Shown here: piece by piece, positions 6,262 through 13,479 of the stretch
Layout: every line of letters begins with the position of its first letter
Position numbering within the stretch: the stretch's first letter is position 1
From: Candidatus Levyibacteriota bacterium
Lineage (GTDB): Bacteria > Patescibacteria > Microgenomatia > Levybacterales > UBA12049
Assembly (NCBI GenBank): GCA_003173915.1
Contig: PPGL01000097.1
Location: forward strand, 1-15,073
Reading direction: 5' to 3'
Length of the DNA: 15,073 bases
The notes under the pieces: model-generated
Told to the model about the DNA's origin: nothing
Seen by the model: the letters and a program-made list of their open reading frames with translations, nothing else
The model's database searches: none
Position numbers and translations under genes: made by a program

Positions 6262-9200
6262 TTATTGGAAGACTTCAAATCCATTCACCATAGCATTATC
6301 AGTTACCGAGGTAAAGGATATGCTTATTATTCCATTACTGTCTGAGGTTGCAGTAAAGGGTTCAACAATAGCTTTGTTTGCTCCACCTGCTGTAGCAAAA
6401 ATATCAAAGTTATCTAACACATCAGTTCCATTGATAGCTACATTAAATACTCTACTTCCTTCCCCACCATTGCCATTTGCTAAGTCTGTTCCCCAGTAGA
6501 GTTCGTTAAAATGCAAATTGACGTGATAGCTAGTATTTGGAATCAGGTGAAAGATATGATAGGTAAAGTTGGTTCCGTAGCGAACTGATTGGTACGCAGC
6601 TTCTGGTGCAGGATTGGTAACAGCTGATGTATCAACAGATGCTGTTGACGAATAGATCTGTCCGCCACTGAAGCCTGTGTCTGTTATATAGTTTCCTGCA
6701 GCATTTCCTCCTGCATTGATAGAGACACTTGTCAGTGGTGTTGGAGGAGGTGGAACAGGAAGTGTTCCTGAATAAAGTTCAATCCCATTCACCAGTGCAT
6801 TATCTGTAACACTTGAGAAATCAATCGTTACTGTGCCATTACTGTCAGGAGTTACTGGGAATTGTTCAGTAATAGCAGTATTTGCTCCACCTGCTGTTGA
6901 ATAAATATCAAAGCTTGACAGTTCTTGTGTTCCGTTTACCGAAACATTAAAGACACGACTTCCTACTCCACCGAAGAATGCAGAGTGCCAGGTTCCCCAA
7001 TATAGTTCGTTGAAATGAAGTCGAAGAGTGTATTGTCCACCAGGCGTAAGATTGTTCAGAGTATACGTGAAGTTACCATACCGAGATGATTGATAGACAG
7101 CTTGGGGTGCAGGATTGACTACTTGGGTAGTATTTACTCCATCGCTCACTGAGTATGTAGATCCTCCTGTTACATTGGTATCGGCTACATAATTTCCTTC
7201 TGTATCTCCTCCTGCATTAATTCCTAGTACCAGTTGTGATGCAGAGGTAACACCAATCGTTGCAGTTACTGTCCTAGTTGCACCTTGGTTATCGGTAACG
7301 GAAACCGTAAGGGTATATGTTCCAGTAGCGTTGTACTGGTGACTCAAATCAAATGTATTGTCTGCATTCAGTGTTAGAGGTTGTTGTCCACTTCCATCTC
7401 CATAATCAACGGTTGCTGTCCATGAAGAAGAATCAGGGTCAGTAAATGATCCTGTTGCCGTGTAGGTTGTTCCAGCAACAATTTGTGCATCAGAAAGTGG
7501 AGCAACAATTGGTGCTTGATTGGTATGGACTGTAAATGTTTTGGTATTTGGTGCCTCATATACTCCCGCATTATCAATTGACCAATAGGTAATTGTATGG
7601 TTGCCGTCGGTTGAAATACTGAATGGTGCTGTGTACGTTTGTTGGGAACCTCCGTCAATTGTGTAATAGGTATTAGCAATACTAAAGCCTGTGTATGCAG
7701 ACGCAGAAAGCGTTACCGTTGTTGGATTGTTATAGCTTCCATCAGGATTTTGAGATGGAGAAAGTATTGCATTTGTGACAGGTTGCGGATGGGAGAATTG
7801 GAGCGCAATAAGTTCTGTTTGATCTGCTGTAACAACAATATTACTTAATGTGTATGAAGAGTATGTATTTCCTGTTGCTGGTGTTGCAGTAAATGTATAA
7901 CTTCCTCCTCCGATATCTGGTAATAACCATAGTATTGTATCTCCATTTTGATCAGTCTGTGGTGGTGTGGTTCCTCCAATTCCATATCCAGCTGATCCAA
8001 ACGCATTTGTAATTCCTGATCCAATATTTAAGTTAGTTAAGGTATTGGTGACGCTTCCAACAGAAACACTTTGCAGTGATTTGCCCAAAGGATCTTGCAC
8101 ATGAATACTTACCTTCTTTGCAGGAATTGTTATATTCAAAGTTGTATTTTGTGAAAGTGAATAACTGCCTGCTCGTACCTCATAAACTTGTGGTAAATTA
8201 ACGGCAGACGAGTTTCCGCCATTTGGACTATCCACAACAAAATCATATGTTCCAGGTATCCACTGTAATGAATAGTTGCCAGAAGAATTGGTTGTCGTTG
8301 TTACATAGTAGTTACTTGAATCATTAACAGGTCGAAGACCAACAATTTGTCCTCCCACAGGATTTCCGAGTGGATCATAAACAGTTCCTGTGATGGTAAC
8401 ATTTTGTGCTGGTAAAGTAATAGTTTTTTGCATGTTAGAAGTAAGAGAAACGGTAATGCTTGTACTGAGATATATACTTCCTGTTGGTGGAGTTGCAGTT
8501 ATCGTATATGAATTAAATGTATTGCTCGGTAATAACCACAACTTTATATTTCCATTTTGATCTGTAGAAGGCTGAGTTGTCCCACCTATTCCATATCCAT
8601 CACTGCCTGTTGCTCCTGTAATCCCTGATGCTATAGTTAAATTACTTAACGTATTTGTTACCGCTCGAATATTGACTCCTGATACGGGATTTCCGTTTGC
8701 GTCTTTTACTGTTAATACTAAAGAATTTGTTGGAATTGTAAAATTAATTGTTGTGTTTTGGGTAAGTGAATAGTTAGCTTTTTTAACTTCGTAGACCTGT
8801 GGTAGATTTACTGATGAGGAATTTCCACCTGTAGGATTATCAACAACTAAGTCATATGTTCCAGGAGTTTGCTGGAATGAATAGTTCCCATTTGCGTCAG
8901 TAGTGGTATTTACAATAAAGCTACTCGAGTTTCCTGCTGGTCTTAAACCTACAATTTGTCCAGCAACAGGATTTCCTAGAGGATCAAGAACTTGACCTGA
9001 GACTGTAACAGGAGCAAGGAATGTAAAGGTTTGCTGAGTATCTCCCGTAATAAATACATTTGATACTCGTAGTGTGCCATAAGAACTTCCACTTGGAGGA
9101 TTAATTGTAAACGAATAACTCGTTCGACTAGTTGGAATTAACCATAATGTAACATTTCCGTTTTGGTCTGTTACTGCTTGAGTGCCTCCTTGAGTACCAT

Positions 9201-9966
9201 ACCCAGCACCGCCTGTTGCGCCTGTAATTCCCGATCCTAGCGAAAGGCTACTAAGTGAACCTGATAGTACGCTTATACTTGCTCCAGGAACAGTTGCTCC
9301 TGTAGGATCTTTAACAGTAACTTGTACTTGACTGACAGGAATAGTGAAATTGAGTACTTCACTTTGAGAAAGACTGAATCCAGCTTTTTTAACTTCATAT
9401 ATTTCTGGCATATTGACGCTTGAGGAATTGCCGCCAGTCGGATTGTCTACAACTAAATCATATGTTCCTGAGGCACTTTGTAATGTGTAGTAACCTGTAG
9501 AATCTGTTGTGGTTTTTACGACGAAGCTACTCGAGTTGCCCGCTGGTCTTAAACCCACAATTTGTCCAGTAACAGGACTTCCTAGAGAATTATAAACATA
9601 ACCCGTGATTGTTGTAGTTCCAGCAGGAACAAGAACGAAATTAAGAACATTATCAGTCGTAATGTTATAGCTTGGAGCAGAAACTGGAGAATAATTTGAG
9701 CCAAAGGGTGGAGTTAATGAAATATTATATGTGCCTGAATTAATGTTACTAATACTATAATTACCATTTGCGTCTGTTGTAGTATTTCCTATCTCATTAT
9801 TTGATGTATCCTTTACATCAACTGTTGCACCTGATATTACTGCACTTGTTGAATCCTGTACATTCCCAGAAAGAGTAAAAGCAGCAGCAGAAACTGGTTT
9901 AATGACAAAAAAACTTAAAATGAAGAAAAGCAGTATTCCAAAAAATAACTTAATTTTTGAAATCAT
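6262..9966 (-). CDS. Giant secreted malectin/PKD/CarboxypepD-repeat adhesin
   Basis: 1234-residue exported surface protein. Signal peptide 1-28 (K-I-K-L-F-F..., hydrophobic core, V-S-A-A-A). Residues 29-115 form a CarboxypepD-regulatory-like beta-sandwich. Three tandem units of about 200 aa start near 119, 320 and 523. Each has G-Q-I-V-G-L-R-P, G-T-Y-D-(L/F)-V-V-D, G-G-N-S-S, V-Y-E-V and T-D-Q-N-G-(N/D). Next are an OmpL47/CHB-HEX-like domain (731-815, Y-Y-T-I-D-G-G), a PKD domain (816-907, D-Y-G-D-G-S-G) and two malectin-like carbohydrate-binding domains (911-1067 and 1080-1234, both with L-H-F-N-E-L-Y-W-G and S-R-V-F-N-V) joined by a V-P-P-P-P-T-P linker. It is very rich in N, S, T and G. 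It ends directly after the second malectin domain, with no sortase signal or C-terminal membrane anchor. Likely role: attachment to glycans on a host or another cell. It has its own promoter at 9999-10027, downstream of the glycosyltransferase gene. Confidence 0.88.
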   Translation of the reverse strand: MISKIKLFFGILLFFILSFFVIKPVSAAAFTLSGNVQDSTSAVISGATVDVKDTSNNEIGNTTTDANGNYSISNINSGTYNISLTPPFGSNYSPVSAPSYNITTDNVLNFVLVPAGTTTITGYVYNSLGSPVTGQIVGLRPAGNSSSFVVKTTTDSTGYYTLQSASGTYDLVVDNPTGGNSSSVNMPEIYEVKKAGFSLSQSEVLNFTIPVSQVQVTVKDPTGATVPGASISVLSGSLSSLSLGSGITGATGGAGYGTQGGTQAVTDQNGNVTLWLIPTSRTSYSFTINPPSGSSYGTLRVSNVFITGDTQQTFTFLAPVTVSGQVLDPLGNPVAGQIVGLRPAGNSSSFIVNTTTDANGNYSFQQTPGTYDLVVDNPTGGNSSSVNLPQVYEVKKANYSLTQNTTINFTIPTNSLVLTVKDANGNPVSGVNIRAVTNTLSNLTIASGITGATGSDGYGIGGTTQPSTDQNGNIKLWLLPSNTFNSYTITATPPTGSIYLSTSITVSLTSNMQKTITLPAQNVTITGTVYDPLGNPVGGQIVGLRPVNDSSNYYVTTTTNSSGNYSLQWIPGTYDFVVDSPNGGNSSAVNLPQVYEVRAGSYSLSQNTTLNITIPAKKVSIHVQDPLGKSLQSVSVGSVTNTLTNLNIGSGITNAFGSAGYGIGGTTPPQTDQNGDTILWLLPDIGGGSYTFTATPATGNTYSSYTLSNIVVTADQTELIALQFSHPQPVTNAILSPSQNPDGSYNNPTTVTLSASAYTGFSIANTYYTIDGGSQQTYTAPFSISTDGNHTITYWSIDNAGVYEAPNTKTFTVHTNQAPIVAPLSDAQIVAGTTYTATGSFTDPDSSSWTATVDYGDGSGQQPLTLNADNTFDLSHQYNATGTYTLTVSVTDNQGATRTVTATIGVTSASQLVLGINAGGDTEGNYVADTNVTGGSTYSVSDGVNTTQVVNPAPQAVYQSSRYGNFTYTLNNLTPGGQYTLRLHFNELYWGTWHSAFFGGVGSRVFNVSVNGTQELSSFDIYSTAGGANTAITEQFPVTPDSNGTVTIDFSSVTDNALVNGIELYSGTLPVPPPPTPLTSVSINAGGNAAGNYITDTGFSGGQIYSSTASVDTSAVTNPAPEAAYQSVRYGTNFTYHIFHLIPNTSYHVNLHFNELYWGTDLANGNGGEGSRVFNVAINGTDVLDNFDIFATAGGANKAIVEPFTATSDSNGIISISFTSVTDNAMVNGFEVFQ

Positions 9967-9971
9967 TTCTC

Positions 9972-9992
9972 GTACATGAATTATTCATGTAC
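9972..9992. promoter_or_regulatory. 21-bp palindrome at the adhesin transcription start
   Basis: GTACATGAAT, one central base, then ATTCATGTAC: a perfect 10-bp dyad. On the minus strand it begins at the predicted +1 and ends five bases before the adhesin ATG. It could be a repressor operator, or an mRNA hairpin (8 bp, 5-base loop) controlling translation. Confidence 0.55.
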
Positions 9993-9998
9993 ACCCTT

Positions 9999-10027
9999 TT
10001 TATAGAGTTTATTAATCACTTTGTCAA
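9999..10027 (-). promoter_or_regulatory. Adhesin promoter within the glycosyltransferase 3' end
   Basis: On the minus strand: TTGACA (10022-10027), exactly 17 bases, TATAAA (9999-10004). This is the best consensus promoter in the window. The predicted start, near 9992, leaves a leader of about 26 bases made almost entirely of the palindrome. The -35 box overlaps the last codons of the upstream gene. Confidence 0.65.
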
Positions 10028-11791
10028 TAGTGAACTGTTGCTTTCATTAATCACAATTGGAGTGTGGTTACCATACTCGTTTACCAGTCTTAATGGTAAA
10101 TGATTTTCTATTTCATACTTTGCAAGTTCGTAATTTGTATTTGGGTTAAATATAAACGCTTTGGAAACAGCATTGTCTGCTTGAACGTAATTTTTTAATC
10201 GATATTCTGCAACTGCCAAATAAAACCACAAATCAGGAGACTGGGGATACTCGCTCAAACCGTTATTAATAAACGTAATAGCCTCATGTGGATCGTCCCG
10301 TTCTGCTAAGAAGATGCCCATACTCGTATACGTACTTAAATAATGTTTTTTTCCAAGAAGGGTATTTGCGGGATAGAAAAGTGAATTGACATAATATTTT
10401 TTAGCTAAAGGAAAATTTCCTATATGTTGATAAATGAGCGCTAGATTACCGACATTTACTTCGTAGGCATTTAGCTGAATAGATTTTTTTGCATGAAGTA
10501 TTGCATCATGGTATCTACCCTCTCCATCTAAAATAGTTGCGTAATTCCCTTCCAAATCAAAGCTATCTGTTATTTTTATGTCGTGGGCATACAAAGTTTC
10601 CTCATCAACCCAATTTGTATTTCGAACAATAGAACGAATGCTAAGAAGACAGATTACAATAACAAAAAATCCAATAATAATTTTCTTTCTTTTTTGGAAA
10701 AAATACTTTTCAAAAAGTACATATGTACTTCCAAGTATTCCCAACAATCCTACTGCAGGAGCATAAAACCACCGATCTGCGACTGTCATATCGAGTGGAA
10801 AAATTTGCAAGTATAATCCTATTCCAATGAGTAACCAAAATGAAAAAAATAGATAAGTTTTTTCATTTGTTTTGTTTTTTTTGATGAGAAAATATTCGAG
10901 TAAAAGAAGACCTAGCATTAAAAGATCTGCTAATAAGGGCAAGTAAAACGCTGAATAAGTCAAAGAGCGAACAGTCCATTGTTGATCAATAGCAAGTGAT
11001 GTCGGGAAAATATATGTTTTAATATAAGAAAAAAATATTAACGGTATTGAATAAAATCTTTCTATCAGAGGTAACGATGCAATAGGAATTGTATTAATTG
11101 GAGAAAATTTAATTCCAACAAATAAAAATCTCATCAAAAAATACAAAATAAGGGTAATCACTGTTATTAGTAACATTTTCTTTAATTTTTTTCTTTCAAA
11201 AAGTAATGCATACCAAATACCAAAAAGCATAAACATAATTCCTGATTCTTTTGTTAGAAGTGTAAAAAAGAAAAGTAACCCAAGACTCACTGATACCCTT
11301 AAAGTAAGATCCTTGTAAATTAGTACTAGAAGCGCAGAAATACCAAAAAGAAAAAATAAAGGATTATCAGCAGACGCAATATACGAAACCGACTCTACTG
11401 CAATAGGGTGAACAAGAAATATAAGAGATAGACACCATGCTAACTTTTTATTAAAGAACATAGAAAATAGTTTCCATAACAATAGTGTGTTAATGATGTG
11501 GATCACCAACTGAAAAAAGTGATATGGAAATGCTTGTTGCTGGAAAAATGAATAAAGTATTGCAAAATATGTTGCTGGAAAAGGACGAAAATAACCAAAC
11601 CCATTGAACATATTTTTGCCAAATAGTACTAGCAGATTTAGTGAATGAACTTCTGGGTTAAGTAAAATATATCCTTTATCATCCCAAACAAACCCATTAA
11701 ATAACATGTTAAAAAAGGAAATTAAACCAAGGCAAATAATAGTAAGGAGATATTTGTGTTTTTTAATGAGATCCCAGGGTTCTGTTTCCAT
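10016..11791 (-). CDS. TMTC-like GT-C membrane glycosyltransferase with TPRs
   Basis: 591-residue integral membrane protein. A first helix (about 14-31) is followed by the extracytoplasmic acidic motif F-V-W-D-D-K-G-Y (D37/D38) typical of lipid-phosphate-sugar-using GT-C enzymes (PMT/TMTC-like). H-P-I-A-V-E-S-V-S-Y (128-137), L-L-T-K-E-S-G (178-184) and D-R-W-F-Y-A-P (339-345) are the hallmark blocks of TMTC-like proteins with DUF1736. About ten or more hydrophobic segments run to residue 385, then tetratricopeptide repeats (about 410-560) that could hold the acceptor protein. Expected role: transfer of a lipid-linked sugar to Ser/Thr on exported proteins. The S/T-rich adhesin lies 49 bp downstream on the same strand and is the obvious candidate substrate (inference). 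A promoter-like TTGTGT-17-TACTCT ends six bases before the ATG. Confidence 0.82.
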   Translation of the reverse strand: METEPWDLIKKHKYLLTIICLGLISFFNMLFNGFVWDDKGYILLNPEVHSLNLLVLFGKNMFNGFGYFRPFPATYFAILYSFFQQQAFPYHFFQLVIHIINTLLLWKLFSMFFNKKLAWCLSLIFLVHPIAVESVSYIASADNPLFFLFGISALLVLIYKDLTLRVSVSLGLLFFFTLLTKESGIMFMLFGIWYALLFERKKLKKMLLITVITLILYFLMRFLFVGIKFSPINTIPIASLPLIERFYSIPLIFFSYIKTYIFPTSLAIDQQWTVRSLTYSAFYLPLLADLLMLGLLLLEYFLIKKNKTNEKTYLFFSFWLLIGIGLYLQIFPLDMTVADRWFYAPAVGLLGILGSTYVLFEKYFFQKRKKIIIGFFVIVICLLSIRSIVRNTNWVDEETLYAHDIKITDSFDLEGNYATILDGEGRYHDAILHAKKSIQLNAYEVNVGNLALIYQHIGNFPLAKKYYVNSLFYPANTLLGKKHYLSTYTSMGIFLAERDDPHEAITFINNGLSEYPQSPDLWFYLAVAEYRLKNYVQADNAVSKAFIFNPNTNYELAKYEIENHLPLRLVNEYGNHTPIVINESNSSLLTK

Positions 11792-11797
11792 ATGCTA

Positions 11798-11826
11798 AGA
11801 GTAACAAAGGAATGAATGTGACACAA
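11798..11826 (-). promoter_or_regulatory. Candidate glycosyltransferase promoter (leaderless)
   Basis: Minus strand TTGTGT (11821-11826), 17 bases, TACTCT (11798-11803), six bases, ATG at 11791. The boxes are weaker than in the other genes, but the spacing is the same. Confidence 0.4.
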
Positions 11827-11880
11827 CTACCTTCTACGACGAAGCGAAAATTAATAGTACATTCGGTACTTTATCCGATT

Positions 11881-12444
11881 TTATTGTGGTCTATTTTTTG
11901 GTTTTGGTCCTGGTTTTAAGCGTGAAATTTCTACTCCTCTTTTTCTGTCCCTCGAACGTCTTGCACTTAGAGCCCCAGCTGTAACTTGTTCATCAGGCAA
12001 TCTTGGTCGTCCTCGTTTTTTGTGTGGAATGTTTTCTTCTCTATCTTTTGCCTGATCCTTAGGCTTAGGAATTCGCCCTTTATATTGGAATGGTACGTAT
12101 TCTCCTTTTGCTCTTGCTCTAGATCGTCTTTTACTTAGCGTACTAGGTGATGCTTGATCATCAGGTAAAGGTAGTTTTCCTCGACGCTCATATGGAATTA
12201 TTTCTCCTCTTGCCCTTGCTTTAGATCGTCTGACAAGTATAGTACCATGTGTAACCTGATCATCAGGTAATGGTTTTCGTGGTATTCGTGGTTTTCGTTC
12301 TTTATGTGGTAGTCCTTCTCTTCTTCTCTTTTCATCCGATTGCCTACGCTTTAATGTTGCTGGCTGCACTTGATCGTCAGGTAATCTTGGTCTGCCTGGA
12401 GATCTTTTTTCAGGAGGATTTTCTCCTAATTGCTCGCTACTCAT
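11881..12444 (-). CDS. Repetitive AT-hook-like basic DNA-binding protein
   Basis: 187-residue, very basic, proline-rich protein with no predicted globular core. It is built from units that begin with an AT-hook-like G-R-P-R-L-P-D-D-Q-V and continue with T-L-x-x-R-R-S-R-A-R-A-K-G-E. Unit starts are near residues 17, 55, 89, 123 and 145, with a final half-hook P-G-P-K-P-K. The fourth unit lacks the middle T-L-x-x-R-R block (about 12 residues). GRP cores with flanking basic residues bind the minor groove of AT-rich DNA, so an architectural or nucleoid-type role is likely. A TTG start at 12480 would add 12 residues, but that codon is the -35 box of a TTGAAT-17-TATAAT promoter, so ATG 12442-12444 is chosen, giving a leaderless mRNA. 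It stands 89 bp upstream of the glycosyltransferase gene. I know no named family with exactly this repeat. Confidence 0.68.
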   Translation of the reverse strand: MSSEQLGENPPEKRSPGRPRLPDDQVQPATLKRRQSDEKRRREGLPHKERKPRIPRKPLPDDQVTHGTILVRRSKARARGEIIPYERRGKLPLPDDQASPSTLSKRRSRARAKGEYVPFQYKGRIPKPKDQAKDREENIPHKKRGRPRLPDEQVTAGALSARRSRDRKRGVEISRLKPGPKPKNRPQ

Positions 12445-12451
12445 ACAGGGG

Positions 12452-12480
12452 ATTATATCGAAAGATCTATATACATTCAA
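12452..12480 (-). promoter_or_regulatory. Promoter of the AT-hook gene (leaderless)
   Basis: Minus strand TTGAAT (12475-12480), 17 bases, perfect TATAAT (12452-12457), then seven bases to the ATG at 12444. This site decides the start codon. Confidence 0.65.
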
Positions 12481-12550
12481 ATTTACTTATTTTTATGTTA
12501 GATCGTCTTGTTTTCTCCTTATTTACATCCCTATTTGTTGATGATATTCT

Positions 12551-12602
12551 GAAGCTAGGATAGTTCGTGTACGGTAACAACCGTCGACTTTCAAGGAGAA
12601 GG
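12551..12602 (+). repeat. Direct repeat, right copy, abutting the tRNA 3' end
   Basis: Second copy of the 6212-6260 repeat, with a 21-base identical block at 12575-12595. It contains ACGGT-AACA-ACCGT, a 5-bp hairpin. It leads without a gap into the tRNA T-arm and acceptor at 12605. It is therefore probably the distal end of the integrated element, that is, the attachment-site arm. Confidence 0.75.
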
Positions 12603-12604
12603 CA

Positions 12605-12636
12605 GTGGGTTCAATTCCCATCGCCCGCTCAGAAGA
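12605..12636 (+). other. tRNA 3' fragment (probably tRNA-Gly), attR
   Basis: T-stem GTGGG (12605-12609), loop TTCAATT, CCCAT (12617-12621), acceptor 3' strand CGCCCGC (12622-12628) and discriminator T (12629). No CCA is encoded. A 5' acceptor GCGGGCG plus discriminator U points to tRNA-Gly. No matching 5' half lies upstream: the seven bases expected there do not pair and the anticodon stem does not form, so this is a duplicated 3' end rather than a gene. The last ten bases recur at 1-10. Confidence 0.7.
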
Positions 12637-12649
12637 AACTGAATGTTTC

Positions 12650-12704
12650 GTACACAAATAGTGTACATAGATTAAGATTAACACTTACCTACTCTTTTGA
12701 GTAG
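12650..12704. promoter_or_regulatory. Two adjacent perfect palindromic stems
   Basis: GTACAC-aaata-GTGTAC (12650-12666) and CTACTC-tttt-GAGTAG (12689-12704) lie between the attachment site and the decayed integrase. They could be integrase or excisionase arm sites, or leader hairpins of that gene. Confidence 0.35.
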
Positions 12705-12727
12705 TGCTGCGAGAAAATCTTGCACGT

Positions 12728-12750
12728 AAGGAATTAGAAGTAATTTCCTT
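12728..12750 (+). promoter_or_regulatory. Hairpin directly before the decayed integrase start
   Basis: AAGGAA (12728-12733) pairs with TTCCTT (12745-12750), extended inward by TTA/TAA. The ATG follows immediately at 12751. It matches in position, but not in sequence, the hairpin at the start codon of the intact integrase. Confidence 0.4.
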
Positions 12751-13112
12751 ATGTTGCAAGGTCAAAAGTTACAACAAGCCTACGACGATTACATTATCAA
12801 CTACTCTATTGAAAAGGGGTTAGAGCAGAAGTCTATTGAGAATAAAAAAAATATCCTTAGACAACTGATTCCTTTTTTGAATGGCCGACCAATTACTCTG
12901 GAAACTTGTCGAGAATATGCTCTTTGGATGTAAATGATTTGTCTTTGATTTTAAACAGCAGTCAAAATGTTGTGGTAAACGGTTTAACCCCTGAGCAAGT
13001 GTTTGCAAATATTGAGCAAGCAGTTAAAGGTACGGGAATTGAAAAAGATTCTCGATTTGGAGTAAATATCGTTAGAAACAAAAAAGAAATGATTATTAAA
13101 ATTAATTGTTAG
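12751..13112 (+). pseudogene. Decayed tyrosine recombinase, catalytic domain deleted
   Basis: Homologue of the integrase at 172-1185. The first 54 or so codons align with its N-terminus (M-L-Q-G, D-Y-I-x-N-Y-S, R-x-x-x-F-L, L-x-T-C-R). From about 12927 the sequence jumps to the post-tyrosine tail (D-V-N-D-L-S-L-I-L-N-S-S-Q-N-V-V-V-N-G-L-T-x-E-Q-V-F) in a different reading frame, ending at 13112. By alignment the missing part corresponds to about 340-990 of the intact gene, around 650 bp, and includes every catalytic residue (R, K, HxxR, H, Y). The junction lies near GGATGTAAATG. The N-terminal fragment stops at 12933. The upstream ATGTTGCAAGG is identical to that of the intact gene. It marks a second element in tandem with the first. 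Confidence 0.85.
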
Positions 13113-13229
13113 TTTCCTAAGAATGCTGAAATTCTAGTTCTTATTTTTATTACAAAGCTAATCTAAATAAAAAACCTAACGGTCAATGGTATTTCTTCTG
13201 GGGGACGAGAAGTTAAGGAAACTGAAGGC

Positions 13230-13472
13230 TTATTTAGATTCTTTTCCCGAATGTAACTTTATTTCTAGCCTTCTTGCCTGTAAGTCAAGACCATCTTGCA
13301 ATGTGTGGGGACTTATTTTATCTCCGTCACGTTTGAACGAACCATATTTTGCTAAACGGCTTGTTCCTTCTTGAACTGTAACTTTTCCATCGGGATAACG
13401 TTTCCATCTTCGTTCTAGTCTACGCCTATCAGAACCATCTTTTCGACGTGTGTTACCGTTATATCTTGGCAT
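13230..13472 (-). CDS. Small basic protein, unknown
   Basis: 80-residue, highly basic, soluble protein (N-T-R-R-K-D-G-S-D-R-R-R-L-E-R-R-W-K-R at the N-terminus). It is likely to bind nucleic acid by charge. Residues near 51-59 (G-D-K-I-S-P-H-T-L) loosely resemble the D-D-Q-V-S-P-x-T-L element of the AT-hook repeats at 11881-12444, so the two may share a motif; this is weak. The ATG is supported by a promoter, TTGACT-16-TAAACT, ending seven bases upstream. It lies in the second element, after the decayed integrase, on the opposite strand. Bases 13113-13229 hold nothing else I can support. Confidence 0.5.
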   Translation of the reverse strand: MPRYNGNTRRKDGSDRRRLERRWKRYPDGKVTVQEGTSRLAKYGSFKRDGDKISPHTLQDGLDLQARRLEIKLHSGKESK

Positions 13473-13479
13473 GTGAGAT

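Noticed and set aside
7374..7848. Extra genes in other frames inside the adhesin, and similar open frames inside other genes (e.g. 498-743, 10578-10816, 12270-12563, 13703-14050)
   Set aside because: Low-complexity or implausible proteins overlapping strong genes; they are frame shadows.
6262..9966. A CRISPR-like or tandem DNA repeat array
   Set aside because: The periodic similarity is explained by the ~200-residue protein repeats of the adhesin reading frame.
12551..12629. A complete tRNA gene, with the D-arm-like TAGTTC...GGTA...AAC and anticodon-loop-like CTTTCAA
   Set aside because: The seven bases before the D-arm do not pair with the CGCCCGC acceptor strand, the stem around CTTTCAA does not form, and the D region carries extra bases. 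The same sequence at 6212-6260 has no T-arm at all. Only the 3' fragment is tRNA.
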